This document shows positions 36,403 through 46,410 of a DNA stretch of 64,000 nt, in pieces. The notes beneath the pieces are model-generated. The model ran no database searches. It had not been told where the DNA came from and saw nothing but the letters and a program-made list of their open reading frames with translations. Made by a program: the position numbers and the translations under genes. Source of the DNA: Sporomusaceae bacterium. Lineage in GTDB: Bacteria; Bacillota; Negativicutes; Acidaminococcales; JAJUGR01. The stretch is taken from positions 1 to 64,000 of the forward strand of contig JAJUGR010000006.1 of the NCBI GenBank assembly GCA_029265905.1, given 5' to 3'. Position 1 is the first letter of the stretch, and each line of letters opens with the position of its first letter.

Positions 36403-37640
36403 GGTTTTTTCCCCTTCTTCAACTTCGGCCCCAGGCTCAGACGGCTGAAGGGCCGGCTTAATAGTTCCCGCGCCACGGCATTCACTTCCGCCAGGGAAGT
36501 GCCCTCTATTTTATCAACGAACGCTTCCGCCGACCACAGGGGCAAGCCGTAAAGCTCCATTTTGGCGGCCCGGTTCATGCGCCCAAGCGAGCTTTCCAGT
36601 CCCATCAGCAAATTGCTGATCACCTGTTCTTTCGCCCGCTGCAACTCATCCTCCTGCACCCCGTCCGCCTGCACCTGCTTCAGCAGCGTATCAATCGCCG
36701 CCAGCAACGCTTCCGTCTGCTGCGGGCTCGCCGCGGCCGTGATTTGAAACAAACCGCAGTCATGGAAACAGGTCAGGCCCGAGCCGATCGAATACGTCAG
36801 GCCCAGTTCCTCGCGCACCGTCTGGAACAACCGCGAGCTGACGCTGCCGCCCAAAATTGTGTTGAAAAGCTGCGCCGCAAACCATCGTTCGTCAGTGTGG
36901 CTGAAGCCTTCCGTCCCCATGACCAGTTGAACCTGTTCCAGCTTCTTGACGACATGTTCATCAACGGAAACAAACGCCGGCGGCGCTGCGTCAACCGCGT
37001 GCGGTCCGCCGGCCGGAATATGGCGCAGGTACTTCTTGCTCAGCCGCATCAGGTCCGCCTGCGTGCACGCCCCGGCAGCCGTGACAAGCAATTGCCCGGC
37101 ATGATAGTGCTTGGCGTGGAAGCGCAGCAGCTTTTCCCGGCTGAAGGCCTGTATGCTGGCCCGCGAGCCGAGAATATTCCGGCCCAGCGGGTGCGACGGC
37201 CAGACCTTCTGATAATAAAGGTCCTGGAGCAGCTCTTCCGGCGTATCCTCATACATGTCGTATTCCTGCAAAATGACCGTTTTTTCCTTCTCGATCTCCT
37301 GTTCGTCCCAAATCGACTCAAACAGCATTTCCGCCAGCAGGGCAAACGCCTCTTCGAGATGGCGGTCGAGCACGCACACGCAATAGGCCGTATACTCGGC
37401 GGCCGTGAAGGCGTTCAACTGCCCGCCCATTGCATCGATGCGCATGGCCAATTGCGCCGCCGTGTGCTTTTTGGTGCCCTTGAAGGCCATATGTTCCAGC
37501 AAATGAGCCAGCCCCTCTTCGCCGCTTTGCTCATCGCGGGCGCCCGCGGCTACCCAAAACCCCAGCGCCACAGTCCGTGCTTCCTTCATCGAATCAGTGA
37601 TAATGCGAAGCCCGTTGTGCAAAATTGTCTTTTCCAGCAT
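36399..37640 (-). CDS. M16 family zinc metallopeptidase (pitrilysin-like)
   Basis: A 413-residue peptidase of the M16B (processing-peptidase-like) type. The inverted zinc motif HLLEH (HxxEH, in GLAHLLEHMAFKGT) with the downstream Glu in EKTVILQEYDMYED forms the active site; the C-terminal half has the R/Y pair region around SSRLFQTVREELGLTYSIG. ATG 37640 is preceded by AAAGAGGTTGG. The gene follows pnp, as its B. subtilis counterpart (mlpA) does. No signal peptide, so cytosolic. The physiological substrate is unknown. Confidence 0.95.
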   Translation of the reverse strand: MLEKTILHNGLRIITDSMKEARTVALGFWVAAGARDEQSGEEGLAHLLEHMAFKGTKKHTAAQLAMRIDAMGGQLNAFTAAEYTAYCVCVLDRHLEEAFALLAEMLFESIWDEQEIEKEKTVILQEYDMYEDTPEELLQDLYYQKVWPSHPLGRNILGSRASIQAFSREKLLRFHAKHYHAGQLLVTAAGACTQADLMRLSKKYLRHIPAGGPHAVDAAPPAFVSVDEHVVKKLEQVQLVMGTEGFSHTDERWFAAQLFNTILGGSVSSRLFQTVREELGLTYSIGSGLTCFHDCGLFQITAAASPQQTEALLAAIDTLLKQVQADGVQEDELQRAKEQVISNLLMGLESSLGRMNRAAKMELYGLPLWSAEAFVDKIEGTSLAEVNAVARELLSRPFSRLSLGPKLKKGKKP

Positions 37641-37666
37641 CGTCCAACCTCTTTTACCCAGCGTGC

Positions 37667-37702
37667 AAAACAAGGGACCGGCACATCAGCACCAGCCCCT
37701 TG
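37667..37702 (-). terminator. Intrinsic terminator after pnp
   Basis: On the minus strand CAAGGGGCTGGTGC and GCCGGTCCCTTG pair imperfectly around a short loop and are followed by TTTTGC. It lies between pnp and the M16 peptidase gene. Confidence 0.6.
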
Positions 37703-37736
37703 CTCTCATGACTGTCTCTTTCCTCCGGTCACCGCA

Positions 37737-39827
37737 TCACTCCGCCGCTTGTTCAGCCCGAAGCACGGCGCTGCGCGACAAATTGACGCGGCCCTGGCGA
37801 TCGATTTCCGTAACCTTGACGGTAATCTCATCGCCGACGGCGACAACATCCTCAACCTTGCCAACACGCTCGAGCGCGAGTTGGGAAATATGCACCAGAC
37901 CTTCTTTGCCCGGCAGGATTTCGACGAAGGCGCCAAAATTCATCAGGCGGGTGACGCGTCCTTTATAGATTTTGCCCACTTCCACATCAGCGGTCAGGCC
38001 TTCAATGATCGCAATCGCTTTTTGCGCGCCTTGCTGATCGACGGCCGCGATATAAACCATGCCGTCGTCCTCGATATCGATTTTGACGCCGGTTTCTTCA
38101 ATAATCTTCTTGATGATCTTGCCGCCTGGTCCGATTACGTCGCGGATCTTGTCCGGATGAATGGACAGGGTCAGAATGCGCGGCGCAAACGCCGACAACT
38201 CCGGCCGCGGTGCGGAAATCGCTTCCATCATGCGTTCCATGATGAAGGCGCGGCCGCGTTTGGCCTGGGCCAGCGCCGCTTCAAAAATTTCGCGCGTAAT
38301 GCCGGCGATTTTAATATCCATCTGAATGGCCGTAATGCCTTTTTCCGTGCCGGCCACTTTAAAGTCCATGTCGCCCAAGGCGTCTTCCATGCCTTGGATG
38401 TCGGTCAAAATGGTAAAGTTGTCGCCGTCCTTGACCAGGCCCATGGCGATGCCGGCCACCGGCGCCTTAATCGGCACACCCGCATCCATCAGCGACAAGG
38501 TGCTGCCGCAGACGCTGCCCATGGAGGAAGAGCCGTTTGACTCCAGCACCTCCGACACCAGGCGAATCGCATACGGGAACTCCGCCTCCGACGGCAAAAC
38601 CGGCACTAAGGCCCGTTCCGCCAAAGCGCCGTGGCCGATCTCACGCCGGCCCGGCGAGCGGAGCGGTCTTGCCTCGCCGACGCTGTACGGCGGGAAGTTG
38701 TAGTGATGCATATAGCGTTTGCCGGTCTCCAAGCTGATGCCGTCCAAGATTTGCCCGTCGCCAAGCGAACCCAGCGTCGTCAAGGTCAGAACCTGCGTTT
38801 GCCCGCGGGTAAACAAGCCGGAGCCGTGCGTGCGCGGAATCAGGCCCGCTTCACAGGCAACCGGGCGCACTTCTTCCAGGCCGCGGCCGTCAGGACGGAT
38901 CTTGTCGACCGTGATCATTTTCCGAACCAGCTTCTTGAGCATTTTGTGGAAAATGGCGCCTATATCCTTGCCGTTCTCGGGATACTGCGCGATGAACTTG
39001 GCCATTGCTTCTTGACGCACGGCCTCGATCGCTTCTTCGCGCGCCAGTTTTTCCGGCACGACGATTGCTTTTTCCAAGGCCGGAAGAACCTCTTCCGTCA
39101 TCGCCGCGACAATTTCCGCCGGCGGCTGGTAAACGTTGATTTCCCGTTTCGGTTTGCCGATTTCAGCCACCATCTTGTCCTGGAAGGCGACGATCTCTTT
39201 AATGACGTCGTGGCCGAACATGATGGCGCCCAGCATCGTTTCTTCCGAAACTTCCTGCGCGCCTGCCTCAACCATCAGCACCGCATCGCGCGTGCCGGCG
39301 ACAGCCAGGTTCAGTTCGCTGACCTCCTGCTGGGCGATCGTGGGGTTGATGATATACTCGCCGTCGATCAAGCCGACGCGAACGCCGCCAATCGGGCCCT
39401 CAAAGGGAATGTCGGAAATCGATAAAGCGCAGGAGGTGCCGATCATCGCCGCGATTTCCGCCGGATTGTCCTGCTCGACGGACAAAACCGTCGCGATAAC
39501 CTGGACATCGTTGCGGAAACCATCCGGGAACAGCGGACGGATCGGGCGGTCGATCAGGCGGCTGGCCAAAATGGCCGCTTCACTTGGCCGCCCCTCGCGT
39601 TTAATAAAGCCGCCGGGAATTTTGCCGACGGAATACATTTTTTCTTCAAAATCAACTGTCAAAGGGAAAAAGTCAATCCCCTGCCGCGGCGCCGCGGAGC
39701 AGGTTGCGGCGACCAGGACGACCGTGTCGCCGTAGCGCACTAAAACCGAGCCGCTCGCCTGCTTGGCCAGCTTGCCCGTCTCGACGGTCAGTGTTCGACC
39801 GCCTAGTTCCATACTGTAGGTGTTCAT
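37737..39827 (-). CDS. pnp: Polyribonucleotide nucleotidyltransferase (PNPase)
   Basis: A 696-residue trimeric 3'-5' phosphorolytic exoribonuclease. Two RNase PH domains flank an all-helical linker; the active region has GTHSG-like [16 protein letters not shown] and [18 protein letters not shown]. The C-terminal KH ([16 protein letters not shown]) and S1 ([33 protein letters not shown]) domains are complete. ATG 39827 has GGGAGGC upstream; the ORF-track start at 39926 is not supported. It follows rpsO, as in most bacteria, but with a terminator between. Confidence 0.99.
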   Translation of the reverse strand: MNTYSMELGGRTLTVETGKLAKQASGSVLVRYGDTVVLVAATCSAAPRQGIDFFPLTVDFEEKMYSVGKIPGGFIKREGRPSEAAILASRLIDRPIRPLFPDGFRNDVQVIATVLSVEQDNPAEIAAMIGTSCALSISDIPFEGPIGGVRVGLIDGEYIINPTIAQQEVSELNLAVAGTRDAVLMVEAGAQEVSEETMLGAIMFGHDVIKEIVAFQDKMVAEIGKPKREINVYQPPAEIVAAMTEEVLPALEKAIVVPEKLAREEAIEAVRQEAMAKFIAQYPENGKDIGAIFHKMLKKLVRKMITVDKIRPDGRGLEEVRPVACEAGLIPRTHGSGLFTRGQTQVLTLTTLGSLGDGQILDGISLETGKRYMHHYNFPPYSVGEARPLRSPGRREIGHGALAERALVPVLPSEAEFPYAIRLVSEVLESNGSSSMGSVCGSTLSLMDAGVPIKAPVAGIAMGLVKDGDNFTILTDIQGMEDALGDMDFKVAGTEKGITAIQMDIKIAGITREIFEAALAQAKRGRAFIMERMMEAISAPRPELSAFAPRILTLSIHPDKIRDVIGPGGKIIKKIIEETGVKIDIEDDGMVYIAAVDQQGAQKAIAIIEGLTADVEVGKIYKGRVTRLMNFGAFVEILPGKEGLVHISQLALERVGKVEDVVAVGDEITVKVTEIDRQGRVNLSRSAVLRAEQAAE

Positions 39828-39946
39828 GAAAGGTGCCTCCCTTTTTTCTTCTAGCCTCTTATTTTGCACCTGTCTTCTATTCGACGCAAAACAGCATTCC
39901 CCTGCTGCATTTCGGCGAAAAAACAAGCAAAATTGTCATTACGTAC

Positions 39947-39972
39947 GAAAAGAGCGGGCGCAAGCCCGCTCT
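39947..39972 (-). terminator. Terminator between rpsO and pnp
   Basis: On the minus strand AGAGCGGGC, a TTGC loop and GCCCGCTCT are followed by TTTT. It lies 7 bases after the rpsO stop and ahead of pnp. Confidence 0.8.
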
Positions 39973-39978
39973 CGTCAA

Positions 39979-40245
39979 TTATTTGCGGATATTCAGCTTT
40001 TCGATAATCGAACGGTAGCGTTCGATATCGCTCTTCATCAGGTAGTTCAGCAGGCCTCTGCGTTGGCCAACCATTTTCAGCAGACCGCGGCGGGAATGAT
40101 GGTCCTTTTTATGGACTTTCAAGTGTTCCGTCAGGTACTGAATTTTTTCCGTCAGGATCGCAATTTGAACTTCCGGCGAACCGGTGTCATTCTCGTGCGT
40201 GCGGTAGGTGGTGATCAGTTCTAATTTTCTTTCGTTTGTCAACAT
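39979..40245 (-). CDS. rpsO: 30S ribosomal protein S15
   Basis: An 88-residue S15, a primary binder of the 16S central domain. The conserved core is intact: [49 protein letters not shown]. An AAAGGAGGG site precedes the ATG. It has its own promoter and a structured leader, and is followed by a terminator and pnp. S15 represses its own mRNA in many bacteria. Confidence 0.99.
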   Translation of the reverse strand: MLTNERKLELITTYRTHENDTGSPEVQIAILTEKIQYLTEHLKVHKKDHHSRRGLLKMVGQRRGLLNYLMKSDIERYRSIIEKLNIRK

Positions 40246-40332
40246 GGGAATACCCTCCTTTAATTTTCAATCCCTGCAGCCTAGACGTCGTCGGAGACTC
40301 GATCATCCAAGCAACAGTTCCATTGACGACTA

Positions 40333-40361
40333 ATTATAGCACGCGGCCGGCCGTCTGTAAA
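40333..40361 (-). promoter_or_regulatory. Promoter of rpsO
   Basis: On the minus strand TTTACA, a 17-base GC-rich spacer and TATAAT form a strong promoter between ribF and rpsO. The leader that follows is about 80 bases long and has GTCGTC (40325-40330 region) and GACGAC (40287-40292) arms. Confidence 0.75.
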
Positions 40362-40364
40362 TGC

Positions 40365-41291
40365 TTATTGGATTGACAAGGCAGCCTGCGCCGCCCGCCG
40401 ATCAGCCTCCAGCTGCGCAACAAGCCGCTCGGCAGAAGAAAAGCGAATCATGTCGCGCAGCCGCGCCACAAACTGAATGGTAATCTGCCGGCCGTACAGA
40501 TCCTCCTGCCAGTCAAACAGGTGTATTTCAAACCGCCGCTGGTCGACCCGAAAGGTCGGGTTGCAGCCAATGCTGGCCATGCCATCGATCCGGCGGCCAT
40601 CAATGATCAAATTAACCGCGTACACGCCGTCGCCGGGCAGCAGCAACCGCTCCGGAACCTGAATGTTGGCCGTCGGAAAGCCAAGCTGCCGTCCCCGGCC
40701 GTCGCCGTTGATGACAACGCCCAGCAGGTGATATTTCCGCCCCAGCAAGTGGGCCGCCCCCCGGACGTCACCCAGTTTGACCAGTTCCCTGATCGCAGTG
40801 CTGCTGGCGGTCCGGCCGTCCTGCACGACCAGCTCTTTTACAACCACGCGAAAATGGTTTTGCTCGCCCGCCTGCCGCAAGGTATCCTGGTTGCCAGCGC
40901 CGAAGCGGCCGTAGGTATAGTTGCTGCCGACTACGACAGCGGCCGGCGAAAACTGCCTTATTAAAAAAGAGATGAATTCTTCCGGCGTCAGCCGGGAAAA
41001 GTCCGTCGAGAAAGGCACCTGGCACAAAATGTCGACGCCCCATTCAGACAGCAACGCTTCCTTGTCCGGCTGTGACAAGAGCATTGGCGGACAATTGAGG
41101 GGATCAAGCGTTTGGGCGGGATGGGAGGAAAAGGTGAAAACCAGGGAAGGCCCCCCTATTGTTTTGGCGAGCTCGACGGCTGTTTTAATAATGCTTTGAT
41201 GCCCTAGATGAAGGCCATCAAAAGTACCGAGTGCGATCGTCGCTTGTCGTATGCTGCCACTTTGGGCATCCAACTCATTAATAATCCTCAT
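40365..41291 (-). CDS. ribF: Bifunctional riboflavin kinase / FAD synthetase
   Basis: A 308-residue enzyme that turns riboflavin into FMN and FAD. The N-terminal adenylyltransferase domain has GTFDGLHLGHQSII and the later SSTAIRELV; the C-terminal kinase domain has GRGRQLGFPTANI and GVYAV. The flavin loop reads VVVGSNYTYGRFGAGN, a variant of the usual DFRFG pattern. GGAAGG lies about 10 bases before the ATG. It follows truB by 21 bases, as in B. subtilis. Confidence 0.97.
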   Translation of the reverse strand: MRIINELDAQSGSIRQATIALGTFDGLHLGHQSIIKTAVELAKTIGGPSLVFTFSSHPAQTLDPLNCPPMLLSQPDKEALLSEWGVDILCQVPFSTDFSRLTPEEFISFLIRQFSPAAVVVGSNYTYGRFGAGNQDTLRQAGEQNHFRVVVKELVVQDGRTASSTAIRELVKLGDVRGAAHLLGRKYHLLGVVINGDGRGRQLGFPTANIQVPERLLLPGDGVYAVNLIIDGRRIDGMASIGCNPTFRVDQRRFEIHLFDWQEDLYGRQITIQFVARLRDMIRFSSAERLVAQLEADRRAAQAALSIQ

Positions 41292-41312
41292 GAGCGCTTA
41301 TCCTTCCGTTGA

Positions 41313-42209
41313 TTATCTGTGCACCGCATGTGTTCCGGCATCAGGCAAAACCTTGACTGGCCGCAGGCCATTGGCCTGCCACCTGCCCATGCCTAAAAAA
41401 TGCGCGTATTCATCGTACACCCGGACAACCGTGCCGGACGACAACTGTTCCTGTGGCAAAACAACCGTTCTGCCGATGGCGAAATCAACAACCGCCGCCG
41501 CCGGCAACCGCACCGCCTCGATAAAAGCCATGTACTGATCGGCCGGTTTGAGCAATGCCGCGCCCTGAGCTTTGATTTCCTCCAAAGTGCTTGCCTCGTT
41601 CAGCCCGAAAGGGCCGGCTTCCGTACGGAGCAAAAAGGTTACCGTTCCGGCCATCCCCAGCCGCTGGGCAATGGCCTCCGCCAGGGTGCGGATGTAGGTC
41701 CCTTTGGAGCAGTCCGCCTCCACCAAGATCCGGTCTTGCTCCTGCTTGACTAATTGCAGGCGCCGGATGACGATCGACCGCGGGGCGCGTTCGACAACCT
41801 GCCCGGCCCGCGCCAGTTCATAAAGCCTTTTGCCTTGGTGGTGAACGGCAGAGTACATCGGCGGTATTTGTTCCTGCGGTCCCGTCAGCGCCGCCAGAAC
41901 CTGCTCGATCTCCGACCCGCCCAAAGAGCGTACGTCGCTTGTGGCAATAACGCGGCCGCTGTCGTCGCCGGTGTCCGTTTGTTCGCCAAAGCTCAGCCAG
42001 AACCGATATGTTTTGTCGTGACCGTCAAAATACTCGATGAACCGCGTCGCCAAACCGCAGAACACCGGCAGCACGCCCGCCGCATCGGGATCAAGCGTGC
42101 CGGCATGGCCGACACGCCGAATTCCCAACGTCCGCCGCACGAAGCTGATCACGTCATGCGAGGTCATGCCAGGGGGTTTGAGAACGTTCAAGACGCCGTC
42201 ACAGCCCAT
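41313..42209 (-). CDS. truB: tRNA pseudouridine-55 synthase
   Basis: A 298-residue enzyme that makes pseudouridine-55 in the T loop of tRNAs. The catalytic Asp lies in GHAGTLDPDAAGVLP, and motifs KPPGMTSHDVI and KGTYIRTLAE are present. ATG 42209 is used with GGAGG 9 bases upstream; the ORF-track TTG at 42215 is close to the ribosome binding site. It overlaps the end of nrnA by 11 bases. Confidence 0.97.
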   Translation of the reverse strand: MGCDGVLNVLKPPGMTSHDVISFVRRTLGIRRVGHAGTLDPDAAGVLPVFCGLATRFIEYFDGHDKTYRFWLSFGEQTDTGDDSGRVIATSDVRSLGGSEIEQVLAALTGPQEQIPPMYSAVHHQGKRLYELARAGQVVERAPRSIVIRRLQLVKQEQDRILVEADCSKGTYIRTLAEAIAQRLGMAGTVTFLLRTEAGPFGLNEASTLEEIKAQGAALLKPADQYMAFIEAVRLPAAAVVDFAIGRTVVLPQEQLSSGTVVRVYDEYAHFLGMGRWQANGLRPVKVLPDAGTHAVHR

Positions 42210-43161
42210 TGTCAATCGCCTCCGACAGCGTTTTTAAAATGACCGCTTTCGCTTCGTCCAGGGGACGCGGTATCGTGCAGCCAGCCGCCCGCTTGTGTCC
42301 GCCGCCGCCGTACTGCAAGGCGACCGCGCTCACATCCAGTTCCTTTGAACGCATGCTGACCCGCGTCACGTCCGGCGCAACGCTTTTAAGCAAGACCGCC
42401 ACTTCCACCCCTTCGATGTAGCGAGGATAGCGGATAAACGAATCCGAATCAGTTTCCGGGTCGTACTGATCCAAAGGAATGCTGATCAACGCCACCCGTC
42501 CGTCGCTGTGCATTTCCAGCCCGGACAAGACATTGGCCAATTTGCTGACCGTCTGGACCGGCTGCGTCTCTATGCGGTCGGAAACCACATTCGGCTGCAC
42601 GCCCGCCTCCAAGAGGCGCGCCGCCAGCCGCATCGTCCTGGGGGTCGTGTTGGCGTAGCGGAAAAAACCGCAATCCGTGGCGATGCCCGTGTAGAGCGCC
42701 TCCGCTACGCCCGTTTTCGCATAGTCATACTGCCAATAATCCGCCAGTTGCGCAATCATTTCCGCCGTGGCGGCCGCGCGGACGTCAAGCCAGCGCATCT
42801 CGCTGAAGCCGGTGTTTGAAACATGGTGGTCAATGTTGAGCACCGGCAGCCCCGGCGCGACCATTTGGCGCACGCGACCGATTCGCCCGTCGTCGCTGGC
42901 ATCAAGCACGACAAGCAAATCGGCGTCAAGCTGCTCCTCCGATACCGGTTTGATCAGCTCCGCCCCCAGCAAGTTTTGAAATACCGCCGGAACGGAATCA
43001 TCGACCACCATGACCGGACGGCAGCCTTTTTCAAGCAACAGCCAGTACAAACCTAGCATAGCCCCGATGGCATCGCCATCGGGGCTCACATGCACGGTCA
43101 AGACTGGTTTCTGACTGGCTAACAATCGCTCAGCCGCACCCGCAAGCTCCATCTCAACCAT
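42199..43161 (-). CDS. nrnA: DHH/DHHA1 phosphoesterase (NrnA-like oligoribonuclease)
   Basis: A 320-residue DHH-family phosphoesterase; homologues degrade short RNA oligonucleotides and pAp. Metal motifs are HVSPDGDAIGAM, VLDASD, NIDHHVSN and a C-terminal DHHA1 GGGGHKRAAGC. ATG 43161 has GGGGAG upstream and overlaps rbfA by 8 bases; the ORF-track start (43371) is a false extension across rbfA. Position between rbfA and truB is typical of Firmicutes. It could instead act on cyclic dinucleotide products, which sequence cannot settle. Confidence 0.95.
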   Translation of the reverse strand: MVEMELAGAAERLLASQKPVLTVHVSPDGDAIGAMLGLYWLLLEKGCRPVMVVDDSVPAVFQNLLGAELIKPVSEEQLDADLLVVLDASDDGRIGRVRQMVAPGLPVLNIDHHVSNTGFSEMRWLDVRAAATAEMIAQLADYWQYDYAKTGVAEALYTGIATDCGFFRYANTTPRTMRLAARLLEAGVQPNVVSDRIETQPVQTVSKLANVLSGLEMHSDGRVALISIPLDQYDPETDSDSFIRYPRYIEGVEVAVLLKSVAPDVTRVSMRSKELDVSAVALQYGGGGHKRAAGCTIPRPLDEAKAVILKTLSEAIDNGL

Positions 43162-43519
43162 TATTTTTCTCCCCATCTTCACGCTGCACCTGCAGCAGCA
43201 AGCGCTGAATATGCTCGCTATACGCCAGCGATTCATCCAAATGGAAAGACAACTCCGGCGTACAGCGCAGCCGGATGCGGCGACCGATCTCCGAGCGCAG
43301 GAACCCGGCGGCTTTTTGCAAAGCCTGCCAGGTTTCCTTTTTCTCTTCATCCGTGCCGTAGAGACTGACAAAGACTTTCGCCTGCCGCAAGTCAGCCGTA
43401 GCTTCGACGCCGGTCACAGTCACGAAATGAATGCGAGGGTCCTTCATTTCGTTTAAGATGATCTGGCTGATTTCCTGCTTAATAAACTCTTGAACCTTTT
43501 CAACGCGTACCTTAGACAT
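43154..43519 (-). CDS. rbfA: 30S ribosome-binding factor A
   Basis: A 121-residue KH-fold protein that binds the immature 30S subunit for 16S 5'-end maturation. It shows the family pattern: KVQEFIKQEISQIILNEMKDPRIHFVTVTGVEATADLRQAKVFVS (abridged: MKDPRI...VEATADLRQAKV) and the C-terminal RTPELSFHLDESL-type segment here RCTPELSFHLDES. AGGGGGT precedes the ATG. It follows infB by 16 bases. Confidence 0.97.
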   Translation of the reverse strand: MSKVRVEKVQEFIKQEISQIILNEMKDPRIHFVTVTGVEATADLRQAKVFVSLYGTDEEKKETWQALQKAAGFLRSEIGRRIRLRCTPELSFHLDESLAYSEHIQRLLLQVQREDGEKNNG

Positions 43520-43535
43520 ATTCTACCCCCTGCAA

Positions 43536-46058
43536 TCAGCGGATTTCCTCCATCGTGAAGGCTTCCAGCACGTCGCCCGGTTTGAAATCGCGGAATTTTT
43601 CAAGCATGATCCCGCATTCGTAACCGGTTGCCACTTCTTTGACGTCATCTTTAAAGCGCCGCAACGAGTCTATCTCGCCTTCGTGAATGACGATACCGTC
43701 GCGAATGACGCGCATCTGCGACGACCGCGTGATTTTGCCTTCCAGCACATAGCAGCCGGCAATCACGGTCTTGGAAATGGTAATCAACTGGCGCACTTCC
43801 GCCTTGCCTTGAATGACTTCTTTATATTTCGGGGCCAGCATGCCCTTCATGGCCGCTTCCATATCCTCAATCGCCTCATAAATGACGCGGTAGAGGCGGA
43901 TGTCAACCTTCTCCTGATCGGCCGCTTTTCTGGCGTTGTTGTCGGGCCGCACGTTGTAGCCAATGATAATCGCATTGGATGCGGAAGCCAGCATGACGTC
44001 GGACTCGTTGATGGCGCCCACGCCCGCATGAACAACAACAACCCGCACTTCTTCGTTTCTGATGTTTTGCAGCGATTGGCGCAGAGCCTCAACCGTACCC
44101 TGCACGTCGGCCTTGACGACGATATTGAGCTCCTTTAGCTTGCCCTCTTGGATCTGGCGGAAAATATCGTCAAGCGACACTTTTTGCGCCAACTGGAGCT
44201 CGTCCGTCCGTTTCTTGGCAATCCGTTTCTCCGCGACAGAACGGGCTGTTTTTTCATCGGTTACATACAAAATATCGCCGGCCTGGGGAACATCAGCCAA
44301 GCCCAGGACTTCGACCGGCGTGGAGGGCAGGGCTTTTTTGACTTTTTCCCCGCGTTCATTGATCATGGCCCGTACCTTGCCATAGGCGACGCCGGCAATA
44401 ATCGTGTCGCCTATGTGCAGCGTGCCCTTTTGCACAAGCACAGTGGCAACCGGTCCGCGGCCCTTGTCAAGCTGCGCTTCGATAATCGCGCCTTGCGCCG
44501 CACGGTTGGGATTGGCTTTCAGCTCCTGCATTTCCGAGACGAGCAAAATCATCTCCAATAGCGAAGTGATGCCGATTTTTTGCCGCGCGGAAACCGGAAC
44601 CATGATGGTGTCGCCGCCCCAGTCCTCCGCAATCAGCCCATACTCGGACAGCTGCTGCTTGATTCTGTCGGGATTGGCGTCCGGCTTGTCGATCTTGTTG
44701 ATCGCCACAATAATCGGCACGCCTGCCGACTTGGCATGGTTGATCGCCTCAATCGTCTGCGGCATGACGCCGTCGTCCGCAGCGACCACCAAAATGGCCA
44801 CGTCCGTAACCAGGGCGCCGCGGGCGCGCATCGAAGTGAAGGCGGCGTGTCCGGGCGTATCCAAGAAGGTGATTTTCTTGCCCTGGTAGTTGACCTGGTA
44901 GGCGCCGATATGCTGCGTGATGCCGCCCGCTTCGCGCGCGGTAACGTTCGTTTTGCGGATGACATCCAAGAGGGACGTTTTGCCATGGTCGACGTGGCCC
45001 ATGACCACGACAACCGGCGGACGCGGCTGCAGGGTTTCCGGTTCGTCGACGATTTCCGGCACTTCCGTCGGGTCCTGTTCCGGCGGCAGCGCTTCTACCG
45101 CCACCTGGTATTCGCCCGCCACGATGACAGCCGTATCAAAGTCTACCTCTTGGTTTATGGTAACCATGACGCCCAGCATCAGCAGCTTTTTCATGACATC
45201 GCCCACTTCGCGATGCATTTTTTCTGCCAATTCTTTGACCGTTATCGATTCGCCAATGACGATTTTGGTCGGTTTTGGCACTTCAACGCGTGGCGCGGCC
45301 GGCGATTTTCCGCCGCGATGCGTGCCGCCGCGATGCGTGCCGCCGCGTGCGCCGCCAAAAGCAGCGCCGCCGCGACGCTCGCTCTTTTTGTCCCCTTTGT
45401 CCCCTTTGTCCCCTTTGTCCCGGTCCTTGTCGCGGAACTGTTCGCTGCGGCCCTTTGCAGGAGCGGCGGGACGCGAAACAGGTGCAACCGGGGCAACCGG
45501 CGCGGCCGCCGGACGCGGTCCCTGCGGCCTGTCAAATCCGCCTTGCGGGCGCGGTCCTTGCGCTCTGTCGAACCCGCCTTGCGGGCGAGCGCCCGTTGGG
45601 CGCTGCCCCTGGAACTCACCGGCGCCCTGCGGCCGGCCGCCTTGCGGGCGATTGAAACCGCCTTGCGGACGCGGTCCTTGTCCTGCCTGTGCCGGGCGCT
45701 GCTGCCCGCCTCGAGGAGCGGCGCCCCCCTGCGGCGGGCGTTGTTGGGGACGATCCTGACCCGCTTGTGCAGCCTGCGGCCGGAAAGGCGGGCGGTCCTG
45801 CGGTTGGGCAGGCCGGGCTTGCTGCTGCCCGGCGGCCGGTACCGGCCGGCTCGGCTGGGCCGGTGCGGCGGCAGGCTGTTTGGGCGCCGCCTGAGGTGCT
45901 TTTTTGGCAAAGGCTTTTATAATAATCGCCTTTTCTTCGTCATCAACAACGCTCATATGATTGCGTGCCGGACGATTATTACGTTCGAGCAAATCCAAAA
46001 TAACCTTGCTCGTTGTTTCGAACTCTTTTGCTAATTCAAAGATTCTATACTTGGACAT
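43536..46058 (-). CDS. infB: Translation initiation factor IF-2
   Basis: An 840-residue GTPase that places fMet-tRNA on the 30S subunit. An N-terminal IF2N domain (about 1-55) is followed by a 200-residue Pro/Gln/Arg/Gly-rich linker with repeated RPQGGF-type units and GDKGDKGDK, then a second IF2N domain (about 265-320). The G domain shows [13 protein letters not shown] and NKIDKP, and domains II-IV follow. It is downstream of nusA-ylxR-ylxQ, as in Bacillus. The linker is encoded by repetitive DNA, so its length could vary between strains. Confidence 0.99.
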   Translation of the reverse strand: MSKYRIFELAKEFETTSKVILDLLERNNRPARNHMSVVDDEEKAIIIKAFAKKAPQAAPKQPAAAPAQPSRPVPAAGQQQARPAQPQDRPPFRPQAAQAGQDRPQQRPPQGGAAPRGGQQRPAQAGQGPRPQGGFNRPQGGRPQGAGEFQGQRPTGARPQGGFDRAQGPRPQGGFDRPQGPRPAAAPVAPVAPVSRPAAPAKGRSEQFRDKDRDKGDKGDKGDKKSERRGGAAFGGARGGTHRGGTHRGGKSPAAPRVEVPKPTKIVIGESITVKELAEKMHREVGDVMKKLLMLGVMVTINQEVDFDTAVIVAGEYQVAVEALPPEQDPTEVPEIVDEPETLQPRPPVVVVMGHVDHGKTSLLDVIRKTNVTAREAGGITQHIGAYQVNYQGKKITFLDTPGHAAFTSMRARGALVTDVAILVVAADDGVMPQTIEAINHAKSAGVPIIVAINKIDKPDANPDRIKQQLSEYGLIAEDWGGDTIMVPVSARQKIGITSLLEMILLVSEMQELKANPNRAAQGAIIEAQLDKGRGPVATVLVQKGTLHIGDTIIAGVAYGKVRAMINERGEKVKKALPSTPVEVLGLADVPQAGDILYVTDEKTARSVAEKRIAKKRTDELQLAQKVSLDDIFRQIQEGKLKELNIVVKADVQGTVEALRQSLQNIRNEEVRVVVVHAGVGAINESDVMLASASNAIIIGYNVRPDNNARKAADQEKVDIRLYRVIYEAIEDMEAAMKGMLAPKYKEVIQGKAEVRQLITISKTVIAGCYVLEGKITRSSQMRVIRDGIVIHEGEIDSLRRFKDDVKEVATGYECGIMLEKFRDFKPGDVLEAFTMEEIR
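45391..45417. repeat. Tandem 9-bp repeat in the infB linker
   Basis: Three exact copies of TCCCCTTTG on the plus strand (a fourth is partial) encode GDKGDKGDK in IF-2. Just beside it, around 45317-45346, a 15-bp unit encoding GGTHR is present twice. Such repeats can expand or contract by slippage without a frameshift. Confidence 0.85.
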
Positions 46059-46071
46059 TCATCCACCCCCA

Positions 46072-46410
46072 TTATTCTTGACTTGATGCGCACTGCTCCA
46101 TCTCATCCAGACGTTTGATAATCATGGTTGCCAACCCTGTATCAGTCACGGCAGCCGCGGCTCGCGTTCCTTTGCCAATCGCGCCGCCCATTTCATTTTT
46201 CTGCAAAGCAAAGCGCCAGGGCGCTTCATAGTAAATGGCCATGCTTTGGTAACGATCAATCGTCGCCGCGGAGGCATCGGAAGCGATTAACAGCAATTTC
46301 GCCTTGCCGCTGCGCACACATTGTTCAACCGCCATTTCACCTGAGACCAGCTTGCCAGCGCGCTTGGCCAAGCCAATTGCAGACAAAACCTGCAGACGCG
46401 CCTTATTCAT
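46072..46410 (-). CDS. ylxQ: L7Ae-family RNA-binding protein (YlxQ)
   Basis: A 112-residue L7Ae/L30e-fold protein that is expected to bind kink-turn RNA. It has the family pattern LSAIGLAKRAGKLVSGEMAVEQCVRSGKAKLLLIASDAS (abridged). ATG 46410 overlaps the end of ylxR by 8 bases; the ORF-track start is an extension into ylxR with no ribosome binding site. Its place between ylxR and infB is conserved in Firmicutes. Confidence 0.94.
   Translation of the reverse strand: MNKARLQVLSAIGLAKRAGKLVSGEMAVEQCVRSGKAKLLLIASDASAATIDRYQSMAIYYEAPWRFALQKNEMGGAIGKGTRAAAAVTDTGLATMIIKRLDEMEQCASSQE

Noticed and set aside
36744-38540. Plus-strand ORF of 598 aa opposite the M16 peptidase and pnp
   Set aside because: Spans two well-supported minus-strand genes and their terminator; no recognisable domain.
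42210-43371. Long N-terminal extension of the nrnA ORF to 43371
   Set aside because: The part beyond 43161 overlaps rbfA entirely; ATG 43161 has a proper ribosome binding site.
45361-45430. Possible CRISPR-like or regulatory repeat
   Set aside because: The short tandem repeats are in frame within infB and encode GDK units; no spacers.
44580-46034. Plus-strand ORF of 484 aa opposite infB
   Set aside because: It is the mirror of the GC-rich infB frame, has no ribosome binding site, low-complexity Arg/Ala-rich content, and no family signature.
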